The notes: generated by a model not told the origin, from the letters alone. 64,000 bases of DNA from Cyanobacteria bacterium RI_101 (GCA_016471375.1 WGLZ01000001.1:22897-86896), one strand, 5' to 3'. Numbered from the stretch's first letter, positions 1 to 8,744 are shown. Translations and numbers: made by a program.

Positions 1-1
1 A

Positions 2-637
2 GCGGCGCTGGGAGAACTGCCCCGTTGCCTGAACACCCTCCTGGCGCTGAAGCTCCTGCGTTTGACCCGCAATGAAGCGACCTCGACCCTGGGAGTCGCC
101 GCCACTTTAGAGCGCCTACTGCCGACCGGCGCTCAACCCCTCAGCCAACGGCGGGCCAACCCTTCGGCGCCGACCCCGGCGAATCTAGACGCCTTGCCTC
201 GCCTCGCCCCCGGCGACCGTCTGCAAATCCGTTGGCAAAATACCGGCGCCGTCCCCCTCTACTGCCTCCTGGCGGGTCTGACCCAAAAGGGTAAATTTCT
301 GGTTTTTTTGGGGTCGGGGGAACCCTTGGCGTCGCCAACGGCGGCGACTCTCCCCGGCGCTTTTCCTTGGCCGATTTCCCGCTCTCCCGGCTGGGGAGAG
401 CTATTTTTGATTCTCAGCGCCGCGCCCTTTGCCAACTGTCGGCAAAAGTCGGGAGTCCCCGGAGAAATTCAAGAACTCGTCGATCCCCTCGGGTGGGCCC
501 GCTCCCTCCTGACGGATTTGGCCCAGACTCCGCCCCCCCTCTCCTTTACCCCGGCGCCGGAGTCTTGGGCCCTCAATCTCGCGGGTTGGGCGACCTTAGC
601 TTGGGTCTATCAAGTGTTGGCGGAACCGTTAAAATAA
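2..637 (+). CDS. Caspase-like (orthocaspase) protein, C-terminal part
   Basis: The reading frame is open from the left edge, so this is the end of a gene that starts outside the window. A TTG at 62 could be mistaken for a start, but in-frame codons from position 2 continue upstream and encode a leucine-rich helix. The visible part resembles the C-terminal portion of cyanobacterial caspase-family (peptidase C14) proteins: a helical end of the peptidase region, then a DUF4384-like beta domain (residue pattern around QIRWQNTG and PLYCLLAGL) and a final helix (WATLAWVYQVL). The catalytic His/Cys are not in the window, so protease activity is inferred from family resemblance only. Confidence 0.7.
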   Translation, partial: AALGELPRCLNTLLALKLLRLTRNEATSTLGVAATLERLLPTGAQPLSQRRANPSAPTPANLDALPRLAPGDRLQIRWQNTGAVPLYCLLAGLTQKGKFLVFLGSGEPLASPTAATLPGAFPWPISRSPGWGELFLILSAAPFANCRQKSGVPGEIQELVDPLGWARSLLTDLAQTPPPLSFTPAPESWALNLAGWATLAWVYQVLAEPLK

Positions 638-671
638 GGGCCATGCTGGCCCGCCTCCCTCCCTGTTTACT

Positions 672-2258
672 ATGATCTCCCTGCCCGCCTCCACCCTCCA
701 CCGTATTCAACAACTGCCCCAACTGCCCAGCGTTTGGGAAGGCGACCGCCGCCCTCTCAATCCCCCGGAGGCCGGCAACGGCGCCGAAAAGGGAGACTGT
801 ATCCTCTGGGTGGACGGCAACGAGGGTTTGGTGCGGGCCCTAGATTTTGTCGCGCCCGATAACGGCCCGGAGGTGGTGGTGCGGGCGCTCCTGCGGGCCA
901 TGGAGGTGCCCCGACCCCCGGCGCCGCCGGCCCGGCCCCAAAAAATTGTGGTGCGGAATCGGGAAATCCAGTTTTTTCTGCGGGGCGCTTTGCAAAATTT
1001 GGACATCGCCATCGACTACGCTCCCAGTTTGCCTCTGATTGACGAACTGTTCCACAACTTTGAAACCGCGAATCAGCATCATCCCGACGCGCTTCCCGCG
1101 CCCTATCAGGAGATTTTGCCCCGCCTCGCCCGGAGTCTCTGGGAGGAGTCGCCCTGGGAGTTATTGGCGGATCACGACGTTTTAGCGGTAGAGATTAACC
1201 GGCCGGATATCCCTATTTTGTACGCCTGCGTCATGGGCATGTTGGGCGAAGAATTTGGCGTCATCTTTTACCGCTCCCTAGAGTCTCTCAGGCAGTTCCG
1301 CTCCGCTATTTTAGACAATCAGGACGGAGACTACCTAGAACAGGTTTTTTGCTCTCAAGATTGTTGGTTCTTGAATTACGAGGCGCTGGCCGGGGATGGC
1401 AAGGAGACCGACTTGGAGTTGTTATCGCCGGAGGAAATTCAGCCGGTGTTTGGCAGTATCCACCCCCTAGAAGGGATTCGCCCTTTTTTGGACGAGGAAG
1501 AGGCCGAAGTTTTGACCTACGCCCTGCAAGGCGTCATTGAGTTTTCTCAGGACTTCGTTGAAGAGTTAGAGGCGGATCCCATTCCGGCGCTGGCTTACAA
1601 CGCTGTCTTCTCCGCCTGCAATCCCCGTCAAAAAGTAGAAGTGACGGTGCGCACTCTGCCGGATCTGGCGGCGGAGTTGCTGAACCAAATGGAGGAACGG
1701 GAAGAAAGCGTCCTCCGAACCGAAAAAGTCGTGATCCGAGACAACCTGATTCCCGACAACGCCCTCCTCAGTTTGGGGATGGTGCCCTGGGATATTCGTC
1801 AGAGCTTGCACCGCCATCCCCGTCTCTTTTGCCAACCGCAAATTGTGGAAGCCCAGGGAGACGGGTTTCCGGTGTTGATTATCCAAACCTCCCGACCTAA
1901 GGCGGAAAAGTTAATCGACATCCTTCGCCAGGAAGGGGGCATTCAGGGGCTATGCTTTAATCCCGGCGAAGACCAGCGTCATAGTCTTAATTACGAGTTG
2001 GGGATTCTACAGACCCAGGCGGGGAACCTCTATCTTTTTGGCGAATTTTCCCCCAACAGTTCCGTGCACCAGGCCGCTCGCCAAAAATGGGAACAACGGT
2101 GCCGGGACACCCAGGGTTATTGCGGCGTGTTGGTGGCCATGGGCGCCACGGGAGCCTCGAAGGGGAAACCCCAGTTAAAAGATATGTTGGCTTTCTTCGA
2201 GCAACCCTTTTTACAGGGTCAAGACCTGTCCCTCGGCGTGCTCCAATTACGACTTTAG
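672..2258 (+). CDS. Conserved cyanobacterial protein, possibly DUF6930 type
   Basis: A 528-residue soluble protein with no signal peptide or membrane segment. It looks like one of the large conserved cyanobacterial proteins of unknown function; a DUF6930-type domain is my best guess and is unverified. The first ~120 residues are proline-rich around residues 75-90. The middle is acidic, and the C-terminal ~170 residues form an alpha/beta segment with an ALLSLGMVPWDIR stretch. The ATG at 672 lies 34 bases after the caspase-like gene's stop, so co-transcription is plausible. I can assign no biochemical function from sequence. Confidence 0.6.
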   Translation: MISLPASTLHRIQQLPQLPSVWEGDRRPLNPPEAGNGAEKGDCILWVDGNEGLVRALDFVAPDNGPEVVVRALLRAMEVPRPPAPPARPQKIVVRNREIQFFLRGALQNLDIAIDYAPSLPLIDELFHNFETANQHHPDALPAPYQEILPRLARSLWEESPWELLADHDVLAVEINRPDIPILYACVMGMLGEEFGVIFYRSLESLRQFRSAILDNQDGDYLEQVFCSQDCWFLNYEALAGDGKETDLELLSPEEIQPVFGSIHPLEGIRPFLDEEEAEVLTYALQGVIEFSQDFVEELEADPIPALAYNAVFSACNPRQKVEVTVRTLPDLAAELLNQMEEREESVLRTEKVVIRDNLIPDNALLSLGMVPWDIRQSLHRHPRLFCQPQIVEAQGDGFPVLIIQTSRPKAEKLIDILRQEGGIQGLCFNPGEDQRHSLNYELGILQTQAGNLYLFGEFSPNSSVHQAARQKWEQRCRDTQGYCGVLVAMGATGASKGKPQLKDMLAFFEQPFLQGQDLSLGVLQLRL

Positions 2259-2321
2259 TTTTGGAGCGGCAACGCGGCGGCGCTATAGTTTTCCCTGTGC
2301 TCTGGATGAGGCTTTATCCCC

Positions 2322-3314
2322 ATGTCTGATTCCTCTACGATTTTAGTCACCGGCGGCGCGGGCTACATCGGCTCCCACGCGGTCAAGGCCCTGCAAAAAC
2401 TCGGCTACGGCGCGATTGTCTTGGATAACCTCTCCTACGGCCACCCGGAATTGATGGAAGTCCTCGGCGCCGAGTTAATCGTCGGCGACACCCGAGACTC
2501 TTCTCTGTTAGACCGCCTCTTCGCCGAGCGCCCCATCGACGCCGTGATGCACTTCGCCGCCTTTATCGCCGTGGGGGAATCGGTGCAAAATCCGGCGCTG
2601 TATTACCGCAATAACGTGGCGGGCACTTTAAGCCTACTGGAAGCGATGTTAAAGGCCGGGATTAAAAAATTTGTCTTTTCTTCCACCTGCGCCGTCTATG
2701 GGCCGCCCCAATTTATTCCCATGACGGAGGAGCACCCCATTAATCCCCTCAGCCCCTACGCGGCCAGTAAGCGGATGGCGGAGCAAATCCTCGAAGATTT
2801 TGACCGGGCCTACGGCTTAAAATCCGTCATTTTCCGCTACTTCAACGCCGCCGGCGCCGACCCGGAGGGACAACTGGGGGAAGACCACGACCCGGAAACC
2901 CACTTGATTCCTTTAGCGTTATTAACGGCGCTGGGGAAACGCCCCGATTTATCGGTCTTTGGCTCCGACTACGACACCCCCGACGGCACCGCCGTTCGGG
3001 ATTATATTCATATCTCCGACCTAGCGACGGCCCATATTTTAGGGTTGGAATATTTACAAAGGGGCGGGGAGAGCGCCGTTTTTAACCTCGGCAACGGCAA
3101 CGGTTTCTCCGTGCGGGAAGTGATTGCGACGGCGGAGAAGGTGGTTGGTAAACCGATTCCCGTCAAGGAAAGTCCCCGCCGGCCGGGAGATGCCCCAGTT
3201 CTGGTGGGCAGTAGCGCCAAGGCCCGGGAAATTTTGGGCTGGACGCCCCAATACGCAGATTTAGAGACGATTATCCAGCAGGCCTGGCGCTGGCACCAAA
3301 AACGCCACGGTTAA
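2322..3314 (+). CDS. galE: UDP-glucose 4-epimerase
   Basis: 330 residues, the usual length for GalE, an extended short-chain dehydrogenase that interconverts UDP-glucose and UDP-galactose using tightly bound NAD. The N-terminus carries the Rossmann motif GGAGYIGSH. The catalytic YxxxK is present as YAASK (Tyr about residue 146, Lys 150), preceded by a conserved SSTCAVYG Ser/Thr segment. A sugar-nucleotide binding region (FRYFNAAGADP) follows. The ATG at 2322 is 63 bases after the upstream gene. The product probably feeds exopolysaccharide and glycolipid synthesis. The closest alternative is another UDP-sugar epimerase of the same family. Confidence 0.95.
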   Translation: MSDSSTILVTGGAGYIGSHAVKALQKLGYGAIVLDNLSYGHPELMEVLGAELIVGDTRDSSLLDRLFAERPIDAVMHFAAFIAVGESVQNPALYYRNNVAGTLSLLEAMLKAGIKKFVFSSTCAVYGPPQFIPMTEEHPINPLSPYAASKRMAEQILEDFDRAYGLKSVIFRYFNAAGADPEGQLGEDHDPETHLIPLALLTALGKRPDLSVFGSDYDTPDGTAVRDYIHISDLATAHILGLEYLQRGGESAVFNLGNGNGFSVREVIATAEKVVGKPIPVKESPRRPGDAPVLVGSSAKAREILGWTPQYADLETIIQQAWRWHQKRHG

Positions 3315-3352
3315 GCGCCAGTTAGGAAAGTCCTTAGCCGCTGAATCCTTCT

Positions 3353-3400
3353 ACACTTCGACTACGCTCACTTCGGTAAGCTCAGTGGAGTCCAGTGGGA
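3353..3400. repeat. Short dispersed repeat related to the 62-bp family
   Basis: The spacer after galE holds a segment built from CTTCGACTACGCTCA and GGTAAGCTCAGTGG words. These words recur in longer elements at 12884-12971 and 51381-51475. It looks like a short, diverged member of the same dispersed intergenic repeat family. No ORF or target-site duplication is visible. Confidence 0.5.
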
Positions 3401-3429
3401 CAATTTCCCTTTGCAAGACGAGGAGCGCC

Positions 3430-3675
3430 TTACCCTACTCTTCCCGCCAAAATTCCCATAACAGACAAATCCTCGTCTAGGCTTGGCCAATGGAGTCCCG
3501 TCCCGTCACAAATCAGTTCCACTTCTGCTAACTGTTCTGTGGTTGCTTTTGCTAAGCGTTTATTTTTATGAGCAGGAAAACGAATCTCACGTTCATCCTG
3601 TAAACGAATGCAAATCCATCTATCTTCAATCCAAACTTTTTCGGCTCGGATAACGTCTTCAGATACCAAAAACAT
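3430..3675 (-). CDS. DUF2442 family protein
   Basis: An 81-residue protein with the DUF2442 pattern: an N-terminal strand ending WIEDRWICIRLQDEREIRFP, a helix, and a C-terminal GLHWPSLDEDLSV segment. DUF2442 proteins are small and commonly sit beside DUF4160 proteins. Such pairs have been proposed as toxin-antitoxin-like modules, but the activity is not well established. The start overlaps the end of the upstream DUF4160 gene by 17 bases, so the two are almost certainly co-translated. Both genes are more AT-rich than the flanking galE and pilT, suggesting a mobile pair. Confidence 0.85.
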   Translation of the reverse strand: MFLVSEDVIRAEKVWIEDRWICIRLQDEREIRFPAHKNKRLAKATTEQLAEVELICDGTGLHWPSLDEDLSVMGILAGRVG

Positions 3676-3925
3676 TTTGCCACTTGCTCCTGATCAAATC
3701 TAGATTATCAAAAACTAGTTTTTCAGCTCTAATAATTTCTTTGGTTTTTAGACCTTTGGCATAATCGAGTTCAAGAGGCTCAATCCAAAATTTAGCATAT
3801 CCGCCTCCACGTCTAACGTGAACGTGCATAGGTTCTTGACCTTCATTGGCATAGAAAAAGAAAACATATCCCTCCGTTCTAAAAATTTCTGGCATTGAAT
3901 TTATCAAGGAGTGGTCGTCAGACAT
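3659..3925 (-). CDS. DUF4160 family protein
   Basis: An 88-residue protein matching DUF4160: MPEIFRTEGYVFFFYANEG followed by the typical EPMHVHVRRGGGYAKFWIEP block and a C-terminal helix (EIIRAEKLVFDNLDLIRSKWQNVF). It is the first gene of a two-gene unit with the DUF2442 protein. The family is small, cytosolic and of uncertain function, and a toxin-antitoxin-like role is only inferred from recurrent pairing. Translation may instead start at the internal Met of MPEIF, giving about 78 residues. Confidence 0.85.
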   Translation of the reverse strand: MSDDHSLINSMPEIFRTEGYVFFFYANEGQEPMHVHVRRGGGYAKFWIEPLELDYAKGLKTKEIIRAEKLVFDNLDLIRSKWQNVFGI

Positions 3926-4229
3926 TACAGACCCAAGCTATCCTCATTTTAAAGGATTTCAGCCCCAATTAAAAAGGCTCCATTGTTATGAAACCTGAAT
4001 CAAGGCTAGAGCTAGCTTATAGTAAGCCTAAGTAAATTACGAACAGTCTCTGATTAACTCCCCCCTTTCCCAGGCGACGTACTGAGCTTGCCGAAATATG
4101 CCGAAGTAGGGGCTAGAGGGGATTAAACCTGACCGTTGACTATTCCCTCTCCCTCGCTTTGGAGTAACGTAAGGGTATGTTGCGACCGATCCAGTCGCCC
4201 CTTACTCGTCTTTGCCAGGGAGTTGCCCC
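3926..4229. other. Intergenic region before pilT with a dispersed repeat
   Basis: About 300 bases without a convincing gene, between the divergent DUF4160 gene and pilT. Positions 4057-4127 contain a repeat-like segment made of a C-run (CCCCCCTTTCCC), TGAGCTTGCCGAA, GCCGAAGTAGG and AGAGGGGATTA. This resembles the dispersed repeats seen elsewhere in the window. The last ~100 bases probably hold the pilT promoter and leader, but no confident -35/-10 pair was found. Confidence 0.5.
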
Positions 4230-5498
4230 ATGACCCAAACGCCGCGCCCCGCCGCGCCCCCTCTGCCGCCCCTACCCGCCCCGCCCCGAGTCGCGCCGCC
4301 GGAGGACAGCTACGCCGGAGAAACCCAATTCATGTCGGCGCCGCCTAGCCGGACGCCGATGCAGGCTCCGCCGCCCCCCTTGCCCAGCCCCGGCCCCCAA
4401 ACCGCTACGCCCCGGGCCGCGATCGGTCGTTCCCCTGGCCATCCCAGTTTAGAAGAACTGATTAATATCGCCTTTAATGAAGGCTTTTCCGACGTCCACG
4501 TGGGGGTGGGGGAAGTTCCCCGGATGCGAGACCGGGGGGAAATGATGGTTCTTTCTTATCCTGAAACGGATCTGCCCACCTTTATGAGTTGGTTGCGGGA
4601 AATCCTCAGCGAGGACGAAATCCAGCGTTTTCAGCGGGAATTAGAGTTTGACGGCGCCACCCAGTACGACTTCGCCCGGGTGCGGATTAATGTCTTCGAT
4701 AGTCTGCGGGGGCCGGCCATGGTTCTGCGTTTAATTCCCCTGAAGATTCTGACCATGGAGCAGTTGCGTCTGCCGGAAATTCTCCGCACGGTCTCCGACT
4801 CCCACAAGGGTTTAATCCTCGTCACCGGCCCCACGGGTTCCGGGAAATCCACCACCATGGCGGCGATGGTGGACTATATCAATAAAGAACACGCTAAGCA
4901 TATTATTACCATTGAAGATCCCATCGAATTTGTCCACCAAAGTCGGCGCTCTTTGGTTAAGCAACGGGAAGTGGGGATGCACACCCACGAGTTTGACAAC
5001 GCCCTCAAGGCCGCTCTGCGGGAAGACCCGGATATCATTCTGGTGGGGGAAATGCGGGACAAAAGCACGGTGAACACGGCGCTGAAGGCGGCCCAAACGG
5101 GTCACTTGGTCATGGGAACCCTCCACACCAACAGCGCCATTAAGACCCTAGAGCGGATTTTGACCCTCTACACCGCGGAGGAGCAACCGGCCATGCGAAC
5201 CGCCATCGCCGAATCCCTGGTGGCCATCATCGCCCAGGGGCTATGCCGCACCACCGACGGCAAACGGGCCGGTTTCCACGATATTTTGATCAACACCGAA
5301 ACCGTCAAGGACTACGTTCGCCAGGGCAAATACGAAGAAATCGCCGAGCTGATGAAGGACGGAGAGTACGACGGCATGATCACCGCCAACCAATCCCTGT
5401 TCGCGCTCTATCAGGAAGGCCGCATCACCGAAGAAACGGCGCTGGAACTGGCGCCGACGCCCAACGAGATGGCCATGATGCTCCGGGGTCGGGTCTAG
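4230..5498 (+). CDS. pilT: Type IV pilus retraction ATPase PilT
   Basis: A hexameric secretion-superfamily ATPase that depolymerises type IV pili, needed for twitching and phototaxis and often for DNA uptake. The ATG at 4230 is chosen because AGGGAG lies 8 bases upstream; an in-frame TTG at 4212 would add six residues. The core has Walker A GPTGSGKS (about residues 200-207), Asp-box residues (IITIEDPIEF), the Walker B region LVGEMRD (273-277) and the His box GHLVMGTLHT. The first ~70 residues are proline-rich, longer than in minimal PilT. Length (422 residues) fits the longer cyanobacterial PilT paralogue (PilT2-like) better than PilT1, but the paralogue is uncertain. No pilB or pilC is adjacent. 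Confidence 0.93.
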   Translation: MTQTPRPAAPPLPPLPAPPRVAPPEDSYAGETQFMSAPPSRTPMQAPPPPLPSPGPQTATPRAAIGRSPGHPSLEELINIAFNEGFSDVHVGVGEVPRMRDRGEMMVLSYPETDLPTFMSWLREILSEDEIQRFQRELEFDGATQYDFARVRINVFDSLRGPAMVLRLIPLKILTMEQLRLPEILRTVSDSHKGLILVTGPTGSGKSTTMAAMVDYINKEHAKHIITIEDPIEFVHQSRRSLVKQREVGMHTHEFDNALKAALREDPDIILVGEMRDKSTVNTALKAAQTGHLVMGTLHTNSAIKTLERILTLYTAEEQPAMRTAIAESLVAIIAQGLCRTTDGKRAGFHDILINTETVKDYVRQGKYEEIAELMKDGEYDGMITANQSLFALYQEGRITEETALELAPTPNEMAMMLRGRV

Positions 5499-6004
5499 CG
5501 CCGGGAACGGCGGGGCTTTTTTCGCTTCCGCCGTTTTTTCCAGGCGCTGTCGAGATAATCGCTAAGACTATGGCCCATAGCGGCGCTTTCTAGTCCGATA
5601 AATAAGGTGAAAATTTCGGGAATCCAGGGGGCGAGTTGAGCGCCGGTTAAGGGTAAATAAGCTCGCCAAGCGGGTTGGAAGATTAAGGCGATTAAACCTA
5701 TCAAAGCCCCAATCACGCCGAGGTAGAGTAGGCGCAGAATCGTGCCCGCCAAAAAGCCGTGGGAGAGCCAAGAACGATGTTTAATTGCCCGCCGGTAGGG
5801 CAACCAAAGCCAGCGCAGAATCCCCCAGCGCCGATATTGAACGGAGTGAATATCTAGATCGGGGCCAAACATCAGGCCGCTAAATAAATAAGCGAGGGCG
5901 AAGAGACCGGCTAAGTGAGCTTTCTGGGTCAGGCCGTAAACCAGCGCCGTCAGGGGCAATAGACTCCAGTAGGTAATACGATCATGAACTTTCCCGGCGG
6001 GCAT
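5495..6004 (-). CDS. DUF2227 putative metal-binding membrane protein
   Basis: A 169-residue protein of the DUF2227 family common in cyanobacteria. It begins MPAGKVHDRITYW, with conserved His and Asp positions (HDRIT, FGPDLDIHS, HRSWLSHG) thought to bind metal, and hydrophobic segments near residues 15-45, 85-110 and 125-145. It ends in a very basic tail (KKRRKRKKPRRSRR). The stop overlaps the pilT stop in convergent orientation. Function is unknown. Confidence 0.85.
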   Translation of the reverse strand: MPAGKVHDRITYWSLLPLTALVYGLTQKAHLAGLFALAYLFSGLMFGPDLDIHSVQYRRWGILRWLWLPYRRAIKHRSWLSHGFLAGTILRLLYLGVIGALIGLIALIFQPAWRAYLPLTGAQLAPWIPEIFTLFIGLESAAMGHSLSDYLDSAWKKRRKRKKPRRSRR

Positions 6005-6009
6005 AGAGG

Positions 6010-6231
6010 CTAGGGCAAAAGCTCTAAATATTCGCCTTCCAGTAAAAAGACCCCGCGATTAAAGCGCACGCTCCAGTATCCCCCCGGACGGCGCTCCATC
6101 ACCACTCCTTCTTCCCCCGCCAGCGCCTGGTCAGGCGGCCGGAGCATGGGCATCGGATCGGCGGTTTTGAGATAGGGGGGACTGGCGACTAGGCGCACTT
6201 TACTACCAATGGTAAATTCTTGGGCGCTCAT
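6010..6231 (-). CDS. sipA: SipA-type regulatory protein (DUF3148)
   Basis: A 73-residue protein of the SipA/DUF3148 family. In Synechococcus, SipA binds the sensor kinase NblS (Hik33), which controls high-light and nutrient-stress responses. The conserved pattern is visible: IGSKVRLVASPPYLKTADPM, then PMLRPPD, EEGVVMERRPGGYW and a final FLLEGEYLELL, consistent with a small SH3-like barrel. The ATG at 6231 gives the usual length and has AAGG about 10 bases upstream. A TTG at 6240 would overlap the rnd stop. It follows rnd by only 5 bases, so the two form an operon. Confidence 0.85.
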   Translation of the reverse strand: MSAQEFTIGSKVRLVASPPYLKTADPMPMLRPPDQALAGEEGVVMERRPGGYWSVRFNRGVFLLEGEYLELLP

Positions 6232-6236
6232 CAGTT

Positions 6237-6875
6237 TCAACCTTGATGCTCGAAGACATTGCTAAAGAACTCTAAATCCAAAGCGACAAAGACCGGCAGG
6301 CATTCGAAACAGCGTTGGGCCAGTCCCCAGCGCCCTTCCCGTTCTAGCATCGCCTGGAGTTTGCGCCTGACTGAGAGCAAATAGCGGACGTCGTTAGCGG
6401 CGTAGTTCAATTGGGACATGGAGAGATTTTGGACATTGCCCCAGTCCGAGCATTGGGAGGTCTTATCCAATTCCACGCCCTCTAAATCCTGCACTAAACT
6501 TTTAAGGCCGTGGGAAGAGGTGTAGGTGCGGGCCAGTTTGCTGGCGATTTTGGTGCAAAAGATGGGATGGGTCTTAATGCCAAAGGTCTGCTTAAGTTGG
6601 GCCGCGTCAAAGCGGGCGTAGTGAAAGACCTTCTCCACGGAGGGCGCTTCCATCAACTGCTGTAGGTAAGGCGCCTGGGTCTGCCCCTGGCCAACCCTGA
6701 GGGCGGTGACTAACCCGGAGGGGTCGCAAATTTGGATTAGACAAAGACGATCCCGTTGGGGCACCAACCCCATGGTTTCCGTATCCACGGCGATGGCCGG
6801 GGCGCCCATCAAGGAGCGGAAGACCTCCTGGGGCAGATCTTGATCAAAAACTTGAAAGCGATTAGGGACAGTCAT
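6237..6875 (-). CDS. rnd: Short ribonuclease D (DEDDy 3'-5' exonuclease)
   Basis: A 212-residue protein containing only the exonuclease domain of RNase D. DEDD residues are visible in DTET (motif I, AVDTETMGL), the HYARFD segment (motif II) and YAANDVRYL (motif III, with the tyrosine of the DEDDy type). The C-terminal HRDC domains of E. coli RNase D are absent, as is usual in cyanobacterial short forms. Likely role: trimming tRNA or other small RNA 3' ends. It is the first gene of a two-gene unit with sipA. Confidence 0.85.
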   Translation of the reverse strand: MTVPNRFQVFDQDLPQEVFRSLMGAPAIAVDTETMGLVPQRDRLCLIQICDPSGLVTALRVGQGQTQAPYLQQLMEAPSVEKVFHYARFDAAQLKQTFGIKTHPIFCTKIASKLARTYTSSHGLKSLVQDLEGVELDKTSQCSDWGNVQNLSMSQLNYAANDVRYLLSVRRKLQAMLEREGRWGLAQRCFECLPVFVALDLEFFSNVFEHQG

Positions 6876-6958
6876 AGAGGGGGGAGGTTAAGGGTGACTC
6901 CCATCATTCCAGGAAAGTTCGCCCGCTTCAAGGGAGCCGCTGTTGGCGTCCCCGGGAG

Positions 6959-7771
6959 CTAGTAGGTTTGGCGAAAGTCGTTAACGCTCGGGAAACCAGA
7001 GCGGGGTTTAGGCGCCGGGGTAGGGGTCGTTTGAGGGATAGGTAAGGCCTTCTCCGGGGGAGGCGTTACGGTTTCTCCCGCATTGGGATTGGGAAACACC
7101 AACTCGGCGCCGGGTTCCACCGGAGCGAGAGTCGGGTTCGGCGGAGGGGCGATGGTCGGCTCCTGGGTGGGTAGGGGCGCTACGGGTTCCGGCGCCGTCC
7201 TTGGAGCGCCGATACTAGCCTGACTACCGCTAAAGTAAAAATGACCGAGTTGCTTGCCGTTAAAGGTGCGTTTGGTCAACTGCCAACCCGGCTCCAGTTG
7301 GATCTGCATAAACCCCTGGGCCATGCCCTGGGTGCGACCAATCAACAATTCCGGCGCTTGACGGGTTCGGGCGGTGGCCACTAGCGCCAGTTCGTTGCCC
7401 TTGGGAACAACTCGCAGAAGGTAATCGAGACCATAGTCCTGACCGTCGATACGAACAGAATAACCATTGCTGTCCGTAGCTCGATTACAGATGCCGGTAA
7501 AGTCAAAATTGAGCAGGAGGGGATCGACCAGAACGGGAGCGGCGCCGCTGGTCTGCCAACATTGGCGCTTGTTGGGAATTTGTTGGAGAACTAACAAATC
7601 GTATTTTGTGGTCTCGACTCCGTAGGGACGGGCCACGGCGATGACTTCAACCGGGTTGATGGCCGTTTCCGTGAAGGGGCTTCCTTGGGCGCCGACGGGG
7701 GCGACCATCGCGACCCCTAGGGAACTCAGGGCTAACCAGGGGTAAAAAGAACGCGTAAAGCTCCGATACAT
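6959..7771 (-). CDS. Secreted DUF3747 protein with proline-rich tail
   Basis: About 270 residues. The ATG at 7771 is preferred over an upstream TTG at 7789. A signal peptide is evident (basic start, then hydrophobic WLALSSLGVAMVAPVGAQG), so the product is exported. The DUF3747 domain follows: YDLLVLQQ, a conserved Cys in QCW, VDPLLLNFDFTGIC and a TDSNGYSVRIDGQDYGLDY block. The two Cys could form a disulfide. After about residue 180 the sequence is a low-complexity Pro/Ala/Thr-rich tail. This is a cyanobacteria-specific family of unknown function. Confidence 0.8.
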   Translation of the reverse strand: MYRSFTRSFYPWLALSSLGVAMVAPVGAQGSPFTETAINPVEVIAVARPYGVETTKYDLLVLQQIPNKRQCWQTSGAAPVLVDPLLLNFDFTGICNRATDSNGYSVRIDGQDYGLDYLLRVVPKGNELALVATARTRQAPELLIGRTQGMAQGFMQIQLEPGWQLTKRTFNGKQLGHFYFSGSQASIGAPRTAPEPVAPLPTQEPTIAPPPNPTLAPVEPGAELVFPNPNAGETVTPPPEKALPIPQTTPTPAPKPRSGFPSVNDFRQTY

Positions 7772-7909
7772 ACAAAACAAGCTAGCCAAAAATAGTGCTT
7801 ACAGACTGAAAATTACCCCTAGGGAGTCGGGGCGGGAATCGCTCTGAGATTTTAGGACGCTGGGCGCCGAGTCAAGTTCCCCAAAGACGGGATCTTCCAG
7901 CGCCGCTGG

Positions 7910-8650
7910 TCAGGCGATAAAGGTTTGGTAACTCTCTGTCAATTCCGCCACGGCGGCTTCGTAGAATTGGCGTCCATGATCCGGGGTGGCCAGCGCCGGG
8001 TTTGATCCCATGCGACCGTCGGGGTAATGGCGGCGGAAATCCTCGGCGCTGTAGATGGAATGGCCCGAGGCCACTTCGGCGCTGAGGGGCGCGGTTTTAA
8101 TGGCTTCGGGAAAGAGAAATTGGGTCAGCGCCACTTCGCTGGGGGTGGCGTGGGAGCCTTCCTGATCCCCGTAGAGTTGTCGGGCCAGTTGATAGACGGA
8201 GCGGGCCATAAACCAGTTGCCCACCTGACAGCGAATTTCTCCCTGGGGATCGAGGTTCATGAGGGCGAGAGTATGATAGGTTTCCGCAAAGGCCGCCTTG
8301 AGGGTGGCGATATTGCCGCCGTGGCCGTTGAGGTAAAAGAAGCGCCGAAATCCCGCCCGGGCGAGGCTAACCGTTATATCCGTCACCACTTGGATCAGGG
8401 TGCTGGGGCGGAGGCTAAGGCTACCGGGGAAAGCGAGATGGTGGAGCGCCATCCCCACGCTCAGGGTCGGCGCCACCAGGGCGCCGCATTTTTCCCCCAC
8501 TCCCAGGGCGATGGCTTCGGCGCAGAGGGCGTCGGTGCCGATTAGGCCCGTGGGGCCATGTTGCTCGGTGGAGCCGATGGGAATAATAATTCCCTGGGAG
8601 GTTTGCAGGTAGGCTTCGACTTCGGGCCAGGTGGAGAGTTGGAGACGCAT
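7910..8650 (-). CDS. Creatininase-family amidohydrolase
   Basis: 246 residues, the normal family length. Metal-ligand motifs are visible: PIGSTEQHGPTGLIGTD (Glu, His and Asp ligands), the NGHGGN loop and EGSHATPSE near residue 170. The family hydrolyses cyclic amides or formamides (creatinine amidohydrolase, MftE-type peptidases, formamide hydrolase ArfB). Sequence alone does not fix the substrate, and the neighbours give no hint. A degenerate TCAGATATCAG direct repeat lies just upstream of its start. Confidence 0.85.
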   Translation of the reverse strand: MRLQLSTWPEVEAYLQTSQGIIIPIGSTEQHGPTGLIGTDALCAEAIALGVGEKCGALVAPTLSVGMALHHLAFPGSLSLRPSTLIQVVTDITVSLARAGFRRFFYLNGHGGNIATLKAAFAETYHTLALMNLDPQGEIRCQVGNWFMARSVYQLARQLYGDQEGSHATPSEVALTQFLFPEAIKTAPLSAEVASGHSIYSAEDFRRHYPDGRMGSNPALATPDHGRQFYEAAVAELTESYQTFIA

Positions 8651-8708
8651 CGTTTCAGATATCAGTTATCAGATATCAGTATTTTATTAGAGGGTGTTTT
8701 AAATCCGT

Positions 8709-8743
8709 TTCCCCCCTTTCCAAGGGGGGTTAGGGGGGATCAA
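8709..8743. repeat. 35-bp dispersed repeat, copy A
   Basis: A 35-base element of the form TT-C6-TTTCC-AA-G6-TTA-G6-ATCAA, with an internal C-run/G-run inverted repeat able to form a hairpin. An identical 35-base copy is present at 23994-24028. It lies between the creatininase gene and the DUF445 gene, partly overlapping no coding sequence. This is a typical cyanobacterial intergenic repeat. Confidence 0.85.
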
Positions 8744-8744
8744 A

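Noticed and set aside
8027..8545. 172-residue plus-strand open frame
   Set aside because: It lies fully antisense to the creatininase-family gene and reads as its shadow in Gly/Ala-rich code.
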